NCBI GenBank assembly: GCA_036924285.1
Contig: JAYKYS010000010.1
Location: forward strand, 5,704,001 to 5,768,000
Direction of reading: 5' to 3'
DNA: 64,000 bases
Source of the DNA: Asterella californica
Lineage: Eukaryota > Streptophyta > Marchantiopsida > Marchantiales > Aytoniaceae
Below are positions 41,717 through 52,349 of the stretch, one piece after another. Under the pieces are notes generated by a model that did no database searches, was not told the DNA's origin, and was given only the letters and a program-made list of their open reading frames with translations. A program made the translations under genes and the position numbers. The first letter of the stretch is position 1. Each line of letters begins with the position of its first letter.

Positions 41717-44271
41717 TTACATCTCTTCGTCTGAGAATCTCTAAGGGTTTGTCGGTTCCGTTCATGTCTTGAACGAACCGTTAAAAACTGTACTGAGTAC
41801 TTGTCATCAGGACTCCGAACTCTGGCATAATGAGACCCATCGTTCATCACCTTTGTCTCCATTCGAACAGCGGTGATGTATGGTTGGCCCAGTATGACAG
41901 GATAGGAGGCAGACGACTGTACAAAGAAATGCTGATCAACCTCTACATCTCCAATCTTCACACGCATATTAGGACAAGCTCCGTATAACTCACCCTTCTG
42001 ATTATTTGCTGCACGGAGTACCCAACCATGATTCCTTTCGATTGGCCACTGCCCCTTCTCATACACCTCCTTGGAAATGATGTTGATCTCCGACCCGTGA
42101 TCCACAAGTGCAGGTACTGGCTCAGAAAGTCCCCCAAGTCGAACTTGCGTCTCAGTTGTCGCTCTTGCCCAGTGCTTTTCTTTGAAATCGCTGTCTGCGC
42201 CTGACCTTTCCTCTTCAAACTCTTCATCTTCATTCTCAATAACAGCTGGACCAGCAACCCATGCCTCATACTTATCATCTCTGAACTGATCAACACCAAT
42301 AGCATCTACTGCTCCAACCATCTGACTACTTACTTGTTCAGTCAATATCTGTCTCTTTCTCTTCATGATGTCTATTATCAACTCATGAAACTCTCTCTTT
42401 GCGATACCAAGCACTTCACGAAGAGTAAACTCAACTCTAGCATCCAAAATGCGTTGTTCTAGAACAACACGCAAGTCTGTTGTTGTTTCGATATCTGCCG
42501 CTAATTTGTAAGCTGGAGCTTTCCCCTTCTCCTGTGCTGTAAACCTTTTCCCTCGCACTCTATCCGCAGCAGTAGGCTCCTGTGGTAAATCATGTACACC
42601 TTCCATAGGGTCTACTGTAGGTGGTGGGGCTGTAGAGGTAGAAGGTATATCCTCTGCAGCAGGAAATCTACCAGCTGGTACAGTTGGTGATGGTTCTACT
42701 GCTCTCCTCCTGGTAACCCTCCTACGGTCACTGTCCTCCGGTACCCCTGCATCTAAATCAGAAGCATCTCGTCTTCTTTTGTCTTCGATCATGGCATCTT
42801 GTTCACTGCTCGCTTCTAAAAATGCTCGAATAGAAGTTGCATCTACTGGGTCTCTCCATCCAGTAGCTCTCCTAATGCTTTCTGCACCTCTCTTCATCAT
42901 TTCAACTGAAACCTCATTAGCCTGCTCAACCATAGTTGGATTAGAGCGCACCTCAACCTTCCCAGTATACACATCAGCCTCTGCAGAACCCGCAGTCATC
43001 GCTGTAGTATTCGCACCAGTAAGTGCTGGAAGAGAACTCCTCATTCCTCCTCTCCCAAAATACGTGTTCAGAGGCTGCCATGTGGCGGTTAAGTACAACC
43101 TGTTATTCTGATAGTTGACTACGCCCTCTCGCAAGGCAACCGCCAAGTCTTGACAGTCTCCTCTGAGATGATCTGGACTGTCGCACCAAATACATCTCCT
43201 GGTAAAGGTTCCTCCTATAGGTCGAGCACCTGATGCAACTGATCGTTGGTCTCTCCTCAGGTCTGCCATCTCAACCCTCAAATCTCTCAGCTGTTGAGTG
43301 AGTTCTTCTATCAAGTTATGTTGATTTCGATTCTCAACAGGTCGCTGCTGCTGTCTAGGTCCTCTCTGTGTTGGATTAGGTACTACAGGCGCTTGAGGTA
43401 CCACTATAGGTGCTTGAGGAACCACTATAGGTGCCTGAGGTATTGTAGGAGGAGCTACATGAACTGGAGGAGCTACTCTCTGCTGCTCTGGTAAGGTTTC
43501 TAGCTGTAACACCATCCTACCACGACGTTGCCTAGCAAGGGTAGATACTGCTTCTTCCACTCTCCTCCAATCAGATGTAACTCCCCCTTCAGTCCCTCGA
43601 TCAGCCAACATGAAACAAAGCCTATCTGCTGTGAACTCATCCAGAGCCCCCAAGAACAACTCCGTCTTCCTAGCATCCAGCGTCAACTTCTCTAGACCAG
43701 AAAGCTGAGAGTATCTCTTCTCAAACTCACGAATTACCTCATTCAATCCCATGGAACGTCCAGGCTGACGCTCTATCCAGTCCATGAGAGTTCTTCTGGT
43801 GACTCTTTCAGAGTCCTCTTCTAGAAACTCTTCTCTCAATGCACGCTCAAACAAAGTCCACCCACCTAGATGTCTTCTCTGTAAATTTCTCACCTTCTCT
43901 CTCAGTTCAGGGACAACAGTCAACTCAAAGCTCAGAATTACCTCAACTTCAGGTGCCCTGACCAACTCCATCTCACCCACATACTCCCGTAAGTACCTAG
44001 TAACATCTCTTCCATCAAATCGTCCACACCGACCAACAATTGCTTGTAATGCTCTTGTGGACTTCTGCTCAGCTCCCCCAATTGCAGGCTGCTGCTGAAT
44101 CAAGACAGCCAACGCCTGAAGAATCTGAGACGTGTCTACAGCAGGCTGTGTTGTTGCTGTTGGAACCGCTGTAGGCCCTCCTTGAGAGCCAATTCCATCT
44201 TGACCAGGAGTCCCTTGAACAGGAGCACCTTGAGCAGCAGCTACACCTTGTACGGCAGCACTGTGATCCAT
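41692..44271 (-). CDS. D gag-protease, open over 859 codons
   Basis: ATG at 44,271 (MDHSAAVQGVAAAQG). Gag core: TSQILQALAVLIQQQPA, DVTRYLREYVGEMELVRA, LREEFLEEDSERVTRRTL, LTLDARKTELFLGALDE. Gln/Pro linker with VVPQAPIVVP repeats, helix QLRDLRVEMADLRRD, knuckle CIWCDSPDHLRGDC. A long basic/acidic region follows. Protease: LVDHGSEINIIS (Asp about residue 724) and VILGQPYITAVR (about 793). It ends KGFHSPLL with TAG inside the frameshift structure. This is the only full-length uninterrupted gag-protease here. Active-site Asp-His-Gly replaces the usual Asp-Ser/Thr-Gly. Confidence 0.93.
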   Translation of the reverse strand: MDHSAAVQGVAAAQGAPVQGTPGQDGIGSQGGPTAVPTATTQPAVDTSQILQALAVLIQQQPAIGGAEQKSTRALQAIVGRCGRFDGRDVTRYLREYVGEMELVRAPEVEVILSFELTVVPELREKVRNLQRRHLGGWTLFERALREEFLEEDSERVTRRTLMDWIERQPGRSMGLNEVIREFEKRYSQLSGLEKLTLDARKTELFLGALDEFTADRLCFMLADRGTEGGVTSDWRRVEEAVSTLARQRRGRMVLQLETLPEQQRVAPPVHVAPPTIPQAPIVVPQAPIVVPQAPVVPNPTQRGPRQQQRPVENRNQHNLIEELTQQLRDLRVEMADLRRDQRSVASGARPIGGTFTRRCIWCDSPDHLRGDCQDLAVALREGVVNYQNNRLYLTATWQPLNTYFGRGGMRSSLPALTGANTTAMTAGSAEADVYTGKVEVRSNPTMVEQANEVSVEMMKRGAESIRRATGWRDPVDATSIRAFLEASSEQDAMIEDKRRRDASDLDAGVPEDSDRRRVTRRRAVEPSPTVPAGRFPAAEDIPSTSTAPPPTVDPMEGVHDLPQEPTAADRVRGKRFTAQEKGKAPAYKLAADIETTTDLRVVLEQRILDARVEFTLREVLGIAKREFHELIIDIMKRKRQILTEQVSSQMVGAVDAIGVDQFRDDKYEAWVAGPAVIENEDEEFEEERSGADSDFKEKHWARATTETQVRLGGLSEPVPALVDHGSEINIISKEVYEKGQWPIERNHGWVLRAANNQKGELYGACPNMRVKIGDVEVDQHFFVQSSASYPVILGQPYITAVRMETKVMNDGSHYARVRSPDDKYSVQFLTVRSRHERNRQTLRDSQTKRCKGFHSPLL

Positions 44272-44313
44272 CTTCTCAATTCAGTCAATTCTCCAAATCA
44301 ATCACCCCAATAG

Positions 44314-44331
44314 CTCTCAGTGGAAGCACCA
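44314..44331 (-). promoter_or_regulatory. D primer binding site
   Basis: TGGTGCTTCCACTGAGAG on the minus strand, 2 nt from the 5' LTR, same as A1 and A2. Confidence 0.68.
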
Positions 44332-44333
44332 GA

Positions 44334-46808
44334 TGTCGAGTTGAGAGTCTTTCTTGGGGAGGGCGGACCTCCTGACTGTAATCGATCAGAGAAAAATGAC
44401 CAGAAAAGAAAATAGGTTGCTGCTGACGATGTGATCTCAAAACACTGCTCCTTGTGCTCACCAATTACAAAAACAAGCACTCAAACACACCCTGGGTACA
44501 CACATAGGTCTCTCAAGATTCAATTAACTTTATTACAGTGTCGTCTGCACCACCAATTTCTCCAACTGTACAGAAAATCTCTCTCTTCCTCTCCTGCGCA
44601 CTTGTCTTCACCCGTCAAGCCAAAAGTCTACCCAGTACGTCTCAATCTGAACCTAATAGAGAAATTCGGACCCCTGAATCTTATTCCTCTCCTTGCCCCA
44701 ACTGAAATTCTCAGAAATCTGATCCAACGTCGATCAAAAGTCCCCTGTAGATTTCCAAACGATCTCTCAATAGAACTGTCTCTTCAGAGTAATTTCTCCC
44801 CAGAATAGTTTATTTAAACAACGTCCAAGCCTAAAACTCATGCCTCTCTCTCTTACGATGCCCTCCCAATTCAATCTGTTAGCAATTTGATCTTCCCCCA
44901 GCTTCTTAGCTTCTCCTGCGTATTCCGCTTCCGCTCTCTCAGAAAACCTTCCTTTTCAAAAAAAACTGTCCTCCCCATCCCAAGTCGCCGCAGGTATTTT
45001 ACCTAAAAGTAAAGACCCCAGCTTAAGCTGCCCCCTGCTGTCCTTATCAGCGTAGTCACTTATCAGAAGCAGGGCCTTAGCTAAGCTGCCCCCCTCTTAA
45101 ACTCTAATTCTCCTCCTTCCGCCTCCGCTGTAATCTTCTGCTTCAAGCTTCTGTTGTAATCTTCCGCTTCCACTGTAATATTCCGCTTCCACTGTAGTTT
45201 TCCGCTTCCGCTGTAATATTCCGCTTCAAGCTTCCGCGGTAATCTTCCGCTTCCGCTGTAGTTTTCCGCTTCCGCTGTAATATTCCGCTTCAAGCTTCCG
45301 CGGTAATCTTCCACTTCCGCTGTAGTTTTCCGCTTCCGCTCTCTCAGAAAACCTTCCTTTTCAAAAAAAACTGTCCTCCCCATCCCAAGTCGCCGCAGGT
45401 ATTTTACCTAAAAGTAAAGACCCCAGCTTAAGCTGCCCCCCTGTTGTCCTTATCAGCGTAGTCACTTATCAGAAGCAGGGCCTTAGCTAAGCTGCCCCCC
45501 TCTTAAACTCTAATTCTCCTCCTTCCGCCTCCGCTGTAATCTTCCGCTTCAAGCTTCTGTTGTAATCTTCCGCTTCCACTGTAATATTTCGCTTCCACTG
45601 TAGTTTTCCGCTTCCGCTGTAATATTGCGCTTCAAGCTTCCGCGGTAATCTTCCGCTTCCGCTGTAGTTTTCCGCTTCCGCTGTAATATTCCGCTTCAAG
45701 CTTCCGCGGTAATCTTCCGCTTCCGCTGTAGTTTTCCGCTTCAAGCTTCCGCGATAATCTTCCGCTTCCGCTGTAGTTTTCCGCTTCAAGCTTCCGCGGT
45801 AATCTTCCGCTTCCGCTGTAATCTTCCGCTTCAAGCTTCTGTTGTAATCTTCCGCTTCCACTGTAGTTTTCCGCTTCCGCTGTAATATTCCGCTTCAAGC
45901 TTCCGCGATAATCTTCCGCTTCCACTGTAGTTTTCCGCTTCCGCTGTAATATTCCGCTTCAAGCTTTCGCGGTAATCTTCCGCTTCCGCTGTAATCTTCC
46001 GCTTCAGTTTTCCGTTGTAATCTTCCGCTTCCACTGTAATCTTTCGCTTTAATTTTAAGGCCCCATCTAAAGCTGTTCCTCTGCTGTCCTTATGCGTACA
46101 TAATATTCAGCAAAAGTTTCCCGTGCCCTCGATGCCATCTTGATGCCACCCTGAATATACTACAAGCCATCCAATGTAGGCCGAAGCTCCAACACTTATG
46201 AGGCTGCCCCACAGGGCTCACAGTCCCCCCATATGCGCACCAGGTATCTCCCATAGTATATTCAGGATGGCATGCGGAGGCTTAGGCCAGGAAGCCCACG
46301 ATTAAGGGAGATACCGGTCTCCCGCCCCTAGATATGCAGGACGTAGCTGCATATCCAACATAGACTCCCTTCCAGGAGGCCAACATGCTGGAATAGGAAC
46401 CAGAGGCCAGGGGGGATTGATCCTGAGACCACTTCCCTCCTAGGCAGGCGCCCTATCACTGGGATGGCCTTTGGTTCCGTTCAAGAAGGTAAAAACTTTT
46501 GTACACATGTTTTCGTGAAGAAATTTTCCTGTAAAGTCTTTACTAGCCTTTCCTACGCTAACTTCTCTATACAACTCCGTTTTTAATGAACAAGAATCAA
46601 AACTATAGTATTCATGAACACCTACACACCCATGCTATCAGATTCTGAGTTCGAGTCACGAGCCAGAATCGACTGATTTCTCTCTTTCACATATTTCACA
46701 GCTTAAAACTCGTACTAACTATTGCTTAAAACACTTTCTGTCAAAACTAGAAGCATGAGGCCGCTCTCCTCGTTGAGCTTTGCATTCTGACGTCTTTCGA
46801 CTCCCTTA
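44334..46808 (-). repeat. D 5' LTR, outer end missing
   Basis: Plus strand starts TGTCGAGTTGAGAGTC; matches the reassembled 3' LTR through to GACTCCCTTA at 46,808, then stops. The remaining 163 bp seen in the 3' LTR are replaced by element E LTR sequence. Contains minisatellite blocks (45,113-45,333 and 45,523-46,050) with a copy number different from the 3' LTR. Confidence 0.9.
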
Positions 46809-46809
46809 A

Positions 46810-48776
46810 TGTAGACTCTGACCTTCTATTGTTCGCTGATACGATTTTGCTCAGGAAGATGTCCACAGCAAGGACCGCCTACTACACAAGCTTCCCAACG
46901 ATACAAGACATATCGGCAGCAAACAGCTAGAAACTCGGGGCTTGACACCGAGGATAACGGTACCTCAGCTTCAGCAAGACGTGGCACCTCCACTGAGCGT
47001 GATCGCCGTACCAATCTCACAACACAGCCTCCTTGTCATCCACATGACACCTCCAAGAAGCACACCTCCCATCTTCAAGTCGTTTTTTGTTCAACTCCAA
47101 CCAAGAGATTTAAGCAAAATCTCTCTACGTCTTTCTCGTCTCGCTGCAAATTGAACTTTGACAATCTCGTGCATTCACCTCGATTATCCAATCAGGCTCA
47201 AACTTCACAGGACATCCCCTCTGACCCTTCTCTACTACTGTATGAAATTTCAGTCTCAGATCTGAACCCAACTATCCGCGATGAATCAAGCCACCCGCCT
47301 GTGCTAACTTATGAGCTTTACAGATCTCGATGGCCAAAATCCTAGATCTCCACACATTCTCTTACCCAATTGAACTGAAATTTCACATGTGACTAGCTGA
47401 TAGGGCACACTCTCATCCTGGAAAGTTTCACTCAGAGATCCAATCCCATGTGCACGGAGCAACTCAAGCTTTGAATCCAAAGAAAGCGGTTTTACTCATA
47501 CCTCTCAACTGTAACAGCCAACTTCAATCGATCATTTCAGGAGCAAATCCAACCCAAATGTAGGATTGTTTTACATCAATACAACCAGCACGGAGTGAAC
47601 TACTCGATCCCCTTGACAGCTCCTAAAGATCACCTCTCAAACTCCCGGATCACTCCAAAACGTGGCTTGGGGTACCGATTTGACCCCCTGACTTTCAACG
47701 TCCATCACTCTCTCCTCAGAATTCCAAATCGCCTGATCTTTGTCTTCAGAGTGTAGTCCATCTCGAGAGCTTTCCAACAAGACCACTCACTCCTCAAATG
47801 ACCCCCGGGAAGACCTCCAAAACCCTAAAGCCGTCTGCAGATCTGGAATGGCGTTGATTGGTCGAAAATAGACCAATAAGAAACAGATCTGGAAACCTCT
47901 TTTGTCCTCTACTTGGTACCCTAGAACAACTATAACCTTACTACCCTTCTCATGCCTTCAAGGCATTGGCCCCAACCTTAGTTAATTACACTCGTCAAAC
48001 TATAGAGATCATACTTAACACTTAAGATTCAGTACAAGGTCAAGATGACGACCTGGAACCGATTTACAATGAAAGGTACTACAAAAGGAAATGGAGAAGC
48101 CATCACTTGATTACAGTACTCCTTGCCAAAGTTCCTTGCGATCCACGCACGATGATTGATCTTCCGCCGACAGTGACATCGAACATCCACCCAGACGTTG
48201 AAAGGGATGTGTGCTGGATAATTCAAGTCCATTGGCCCTCGTCAAAGTAAGATGTACACTGTCAAGTCCCAGTCCTCTCCATACATGACGATTGGTAAGA
48301 TCACCGGAGTAGGCGAGTCCATCATCCTCCCCATGAACTCTTCTCCAAAGTAGGCGACGAACCACTGTCGAAAGTGATCGCGGTGGATCAAGTGAAGCTT
48401 GATATGAAACGGGTTCGGAAATGGCAGATTTGGAACTCGATTCAGTCCTCCATCCAAGAATACAACTCCTGCCGCTCTTTCTTATCATGTAAGACACTAA
48501 GACACACTCATGAAAACTACCCCCAAAGAAGAATGCCTTACAAACCCCAACCCACTATCTTATACCTATGTTTGACAACAAGAGCCATTCACGCGAACGT
48601 TCACGGATCATTGAGTCGGCACATCTTGTTATCGTGCGATCTCACATCCAGATCTCTGTGAACGTGACACCTAATACCCTCTCATGCGAACTACCCAAAA
48701 GGTTCACCGAACACAAAAGAAAACACAACATCCGTTCTACACTGAATTCACATGTGAGACGTCTCACAACACGACA
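46810..48776 (-). repeat. E 3' LTR, outer end missing
   Basis: Matches 55,096-57,062 base for base apart from scattered substitutions; ends (plus) ...CACAACACGACA beside the purine tract AGAAGGGGTGGA. The part equivalent to 54,779-55,095 is absent, cut at the D junction. Short open frames inside (46,942-47,345, 48,029-48,497) are duplicated in both LTRs and are not genes. Confidence 0.9.
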
Positions 48777-48842
48777 TCCACCCCTTCTAAACCTGCGCAT
48801 CCTCCGGCATGCGCCACAAACACTTACAAGTTGTGGACAGCA

Positions 48843-51800
48843 TCACACAACGTCTTCGTCATCTTGAATGATGTCATCGTCATCAGCATCCTCAAGAACC
48901 AAATCACCCTCGTCGTCGTCTAAGAGATCAAACTCCGCTCCGACTTCTTCCACGCTTATCTCTTCATCTCGCTTCTTGAAGAGTTTCACACGCTTTCCTG
49001 CAATGAGAACTTTGACCTTTGATCCATCAAGCTCCCGAAGTGAATATGTAGCATTGTCATGTACAACAAGAACCACATATGGTCCAAACCATCGCTTAGA
49101 GAATTTTCTAAGAGCATTGTGTTGGTTGTCCAAGCTACAATCATACACCAACACCCAATCGCCTTCCTTAATCTCCTTTGGTCGCAACCGATGACGCTCA
49201 TCAAACCTGCCCTTATTCTTCAACCGAGCCTTTCTCAACCTATCAACTGCAATCTCTATGTCCTCGGGTCTTCTTTCCAATTGACGAATCCGAAGCGCAA
49301 GAAGATCCTCCTTAGACATATTATCCTCCCAAGGTAGAACGCTCCAAGTAGGAATGTGCTCCTCGATGGGCATGATAGGTTTTTGCCCTTGCATTAGCTG
49401 TGCTGGCATGTACCCAGTCAATGAACTATGTGTGCAGCGATCAACCCATAAAGCAAAAGGTAAGAACCTTGGCCACTCCTTCACCCTTCCTCTACAAGCT
49501 TTCACAATGGCTTTAACAATAGGAGGATGACCTCGCTCACTCTTAGCATTCCCTTCTGGATTGTAAGCCGTAGTAAGAGCTAGTTTCACCCCGCATCTCT
49601 CAAAGAACTGCTTAGCTTCGAGAGTATTCAGCTCTCCACAATCTGTTGTAATCTTCCCAACACACCCGTACCTACAGATCACGTCCTCCAACAAGAATCT
49701 GCAAACTCCTTCAGTGGACTTTGTACGCAAAGCCCGTCCTTCCACTTGATTGGACAGATCCTCTCGTGCAAGAGCCAAATACCGCATTTGCCATATCCCC
49801 ACTGGCATGATAACCAGATCTACTACCCATTTGTAATGGATTGCAAGCGGATACGTAGGGTGCAAACCGTCTCGATGTCTGATCTCTGAGTACATCTGAC
49901 AAGTCTGACACGATTCTACAAACCTCACAACATCTCTATACATATTACGCCACCAGTACCTCTCCTTGAGTTTTGTGAAGGTCGCATAAATACCTCGATG
50001 TCCAGCCCATAAACTGTCATGGAACTCTCGAATAAGATGCGTCTGCATCTCTTTCTTACACACAACTCTTTGTGGTGGATCAACATCTCGCTTAGATCGC
50101 TTCCACAGATAATCACCTTGTAATAGATAGTTGTATGCCTTCTTCCTGACCTGTTTGAAATGTATATCACTCCACTCATGGTGCTTCAGCAACGTGCTAA
50201 GATAACGCCCAATATCTATCCATTCACCCTCGTACAACTCCTCTTCGAATGGTTTTGGATACACTGCTTCTCTCTTTTGCGCTCTAGAAAAGACGGTAGT
50301 GCCAACATCCTCTGTGTCCTCGATCATATCTTCCTCGCTTTCATATCTTGCTCGAGACAACATGTCTGCTACTGGATTATCCTTACCGGCTATGTGCTTG
50401 AATTCAAGATTCAATGATTTGATGTACGCTATCCACCTTAGCATAGCAATATCAGGAGTGTTATAATTCGTAATCATTCCCAACAATGGCAAACAATCAG
50501 TCTCCACAACCACCGATGCTCCAATCAGGTAATCTTTCTCAGCCTTCATAGCTGTAACCACCCCCATAGTTCTCGCTTCACCTGGGGGTACTTCCTTTGT
50601 CGCTCACTCAACACCTTCGCGCCGAACCGCACAGCAAACTTGTTCCCTTCTTCATCATCTTGCCCCACAGCCCATCCAATTGCTATAGGACTACTATCAA
50701 CAGTCAGAACTACAAGTTTACCTCCTTCATAGCTGACTCTACGAAGTACAAGCGGGGAAGACAACAGTTCTTTTAGCCTTCGAACTGCCTCTGAGTGCTT
50801 CTCGTCCCACTTAAACTTCTTGCCTTTCCGAAGCAAGCCGTATAAAGGATCAGCAACATGTGCAAAGTGAGGAATCCAAACATGATAGAATACACAAGCC
50901 CCTAAGAACCTCCGTACTTCAGTTTGCGAACTACATGTATCCTTCATCCATTGGATGGCATCTACCTTACTTGGATCAGGCCTACGACCAAACCATCCAC
51001 ACAAATGTCCCACAATCACAACCTCTCGCACTCCAAACGAGGACTTAGCTCCTGATAACGTCAAGTGGACTTCCTCAAGACGTGACAATATCTTATCAAC
51101 ATCTGCAATGTGATCAACAACAAACTTACAGCACCCCCTTTGATCTGTCGCTTCATCCTTCTCCTCCTCTGGACAACCCTTGATTGGAGTGTCATCCAAG
51201 AACGACATTGTCTTCTCCGGAATAAAATCTCGTAAGACTTTATTCATCCCATTCATCATGTGCGCCACTGAGTTAGTAGCCCCTTGTGGTAATGTGCACA
51301 TCCTTATCAGTCCCAACGGAGTCCTCATAGTGGTGACATCCCCTACTTCTTTCGGCAAGTTGAAATTGATCGTATCCGGAGTAGAGATCTCTCACAGAAT
51401 AGATCGCTCTTCCAGCAAATGCTTCAGCAAACTCTCCTACAATCGGCCCTATCCCTGTATTCCTGATAGTCACTTGGTTTACTAGCTGCATATCTTGAAT
51501 GAAGCGTAACGCTCCACTCTTTTTCGGAAGTGTAAACCAACGACTGGAATACGGTGCAAATGAAGGTTCGAGAATCTTCATCAGCATTTTCTCCTTTAGA
51601 AGCTCCGGTAGATGAGCCCTAGGTACAGGGATTGGTCTCAAGTCCCAAGGTGCATGCGGCACTGTAAAGATAATCATTGGAGCTACTACGCTCGGATCCA
51701 CGCATCCTATCTCCGAAGCTTCAAAAGAAAAAGCCTTCCCATGCTTACTCAACATCTCTTTGAACTCTTGCTCTTCAATAGGAAAGAGAAAATCTGCGGA

Positions 51801-52349
51801 TCCTACCTTCAACTCCTTGAGCGTAGTTGCAGTAAACTTGTGACCCACTTGGCGAGGATCCCTTAAGCTCTTCTCCTTCGAAGCTTGCTGAACTTGGTGG
51901 TTGGAGTCATCGGGTAAAGGTTGAGCTACAGGCTTAACCTTTCTATCTACCGTTTTGTACTTGGTTTCAACCCTGACTTCTGGTTTCTGGAATGACTCTA
52001 TGATCGAATAGAGCTCTCTAGAATTTATTTCCACCAGTTGATCTTCACTCCTTTTCTCAATCTTGGTAAGTTCCTCCAAAGGATCCTCTAATCCCATCTC
52101 CATGTAAACACCCGCTATTCTATCCTCCTCGTCAAGTACACACACTCTTTTTAGATCTTTCTCAACTCTTTCCACAGCCTTCCGCTCCCACTTCTGTAGA
52201 TCAACAAGCTGCGTATATAAAGCAAATCCACCCTCAGAAAATCCCACAACTCCTGTACAAAAGACACTTCCCTTCGCTGGCGAGAGTACCTCCTTCTGTG
52301 TATCGGTATCACCATACCCTCGCTCTATGGTGACCCTATGCGAAAATCC
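48843..52349 (-). pseudogene. E pol, two frame breaks
   Basis: Starts at the GGATTTT site in frame GFSHRVTIERGYGD. RT: IPVPRAHLPELLKEKM, FIQDMQLVNQVTIRN, DLYSGYDQFQL; a shift near 51,350; then VTTMRTPLGLIRMC and active site FLDD. RNase H: TVDSSPIAIGWAVG, QVKRELWG; a shift near 50,560 in a G run; then VETDCLPLLG and DNPVADMLSRA. Integrase: FHDSLWAGHRG, CQTCQMYSE, WVVDLVIM, TTDCGEL (Asp kept, following Cys unusual), NAKSERGH, C-terminal KRWFGPYVV. Ends in an acidic tail. Each shift looks like a one-base indel. Confidence 0.9.
52280..52349 (-). promoter_or_regulatory. E putative -1 frameshift site with pseudoknot
   Basis: Minus strand: GGATTTT (52,349-52,343; G GAT TTT in gag frame), 7-nt spacer. 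Stem 1 GGTCACCATA (52,335-52,326) pairs with TATGGTGATACC (52,316-52,305; eight contiguous pairs, a 2-nt bulge, two more). Loop GCGAG (52,323-52,319) can pair with CTCGC (52,284-52,280). Sequence is unlike A2 and D, layout the same. The heptamer is the form used by dianthovirus-type plant RNA viruses. Confidence 0.75.

Larger units (their letters stand above)
26299..46808 (-). mobile_element. Element D, Ty3/gypsy, split by A2
   Basis: Minus-strand element: 5' LTR 44,334-46,808 (truncated at its outer end), gag-protease 41,692-44,271, pol 38,094-41,716, 3' LTR 36,436-38,048 plus 26,299-27,425. Element A2 (27,426-36,431) is inserted in the 3' LTR with a GCGT duplication. The outer left flank is ACGT (26,295-26,298); the right flank is lost at the breakpoint with element E. 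Confidence 0.88.

Noticed and set aside
46942..47345. Two small plus-strand frames repeated at 55,228-55,631
   Set aside because: Duplicated because both are in the E LTRs; no domain, antisense to the element.
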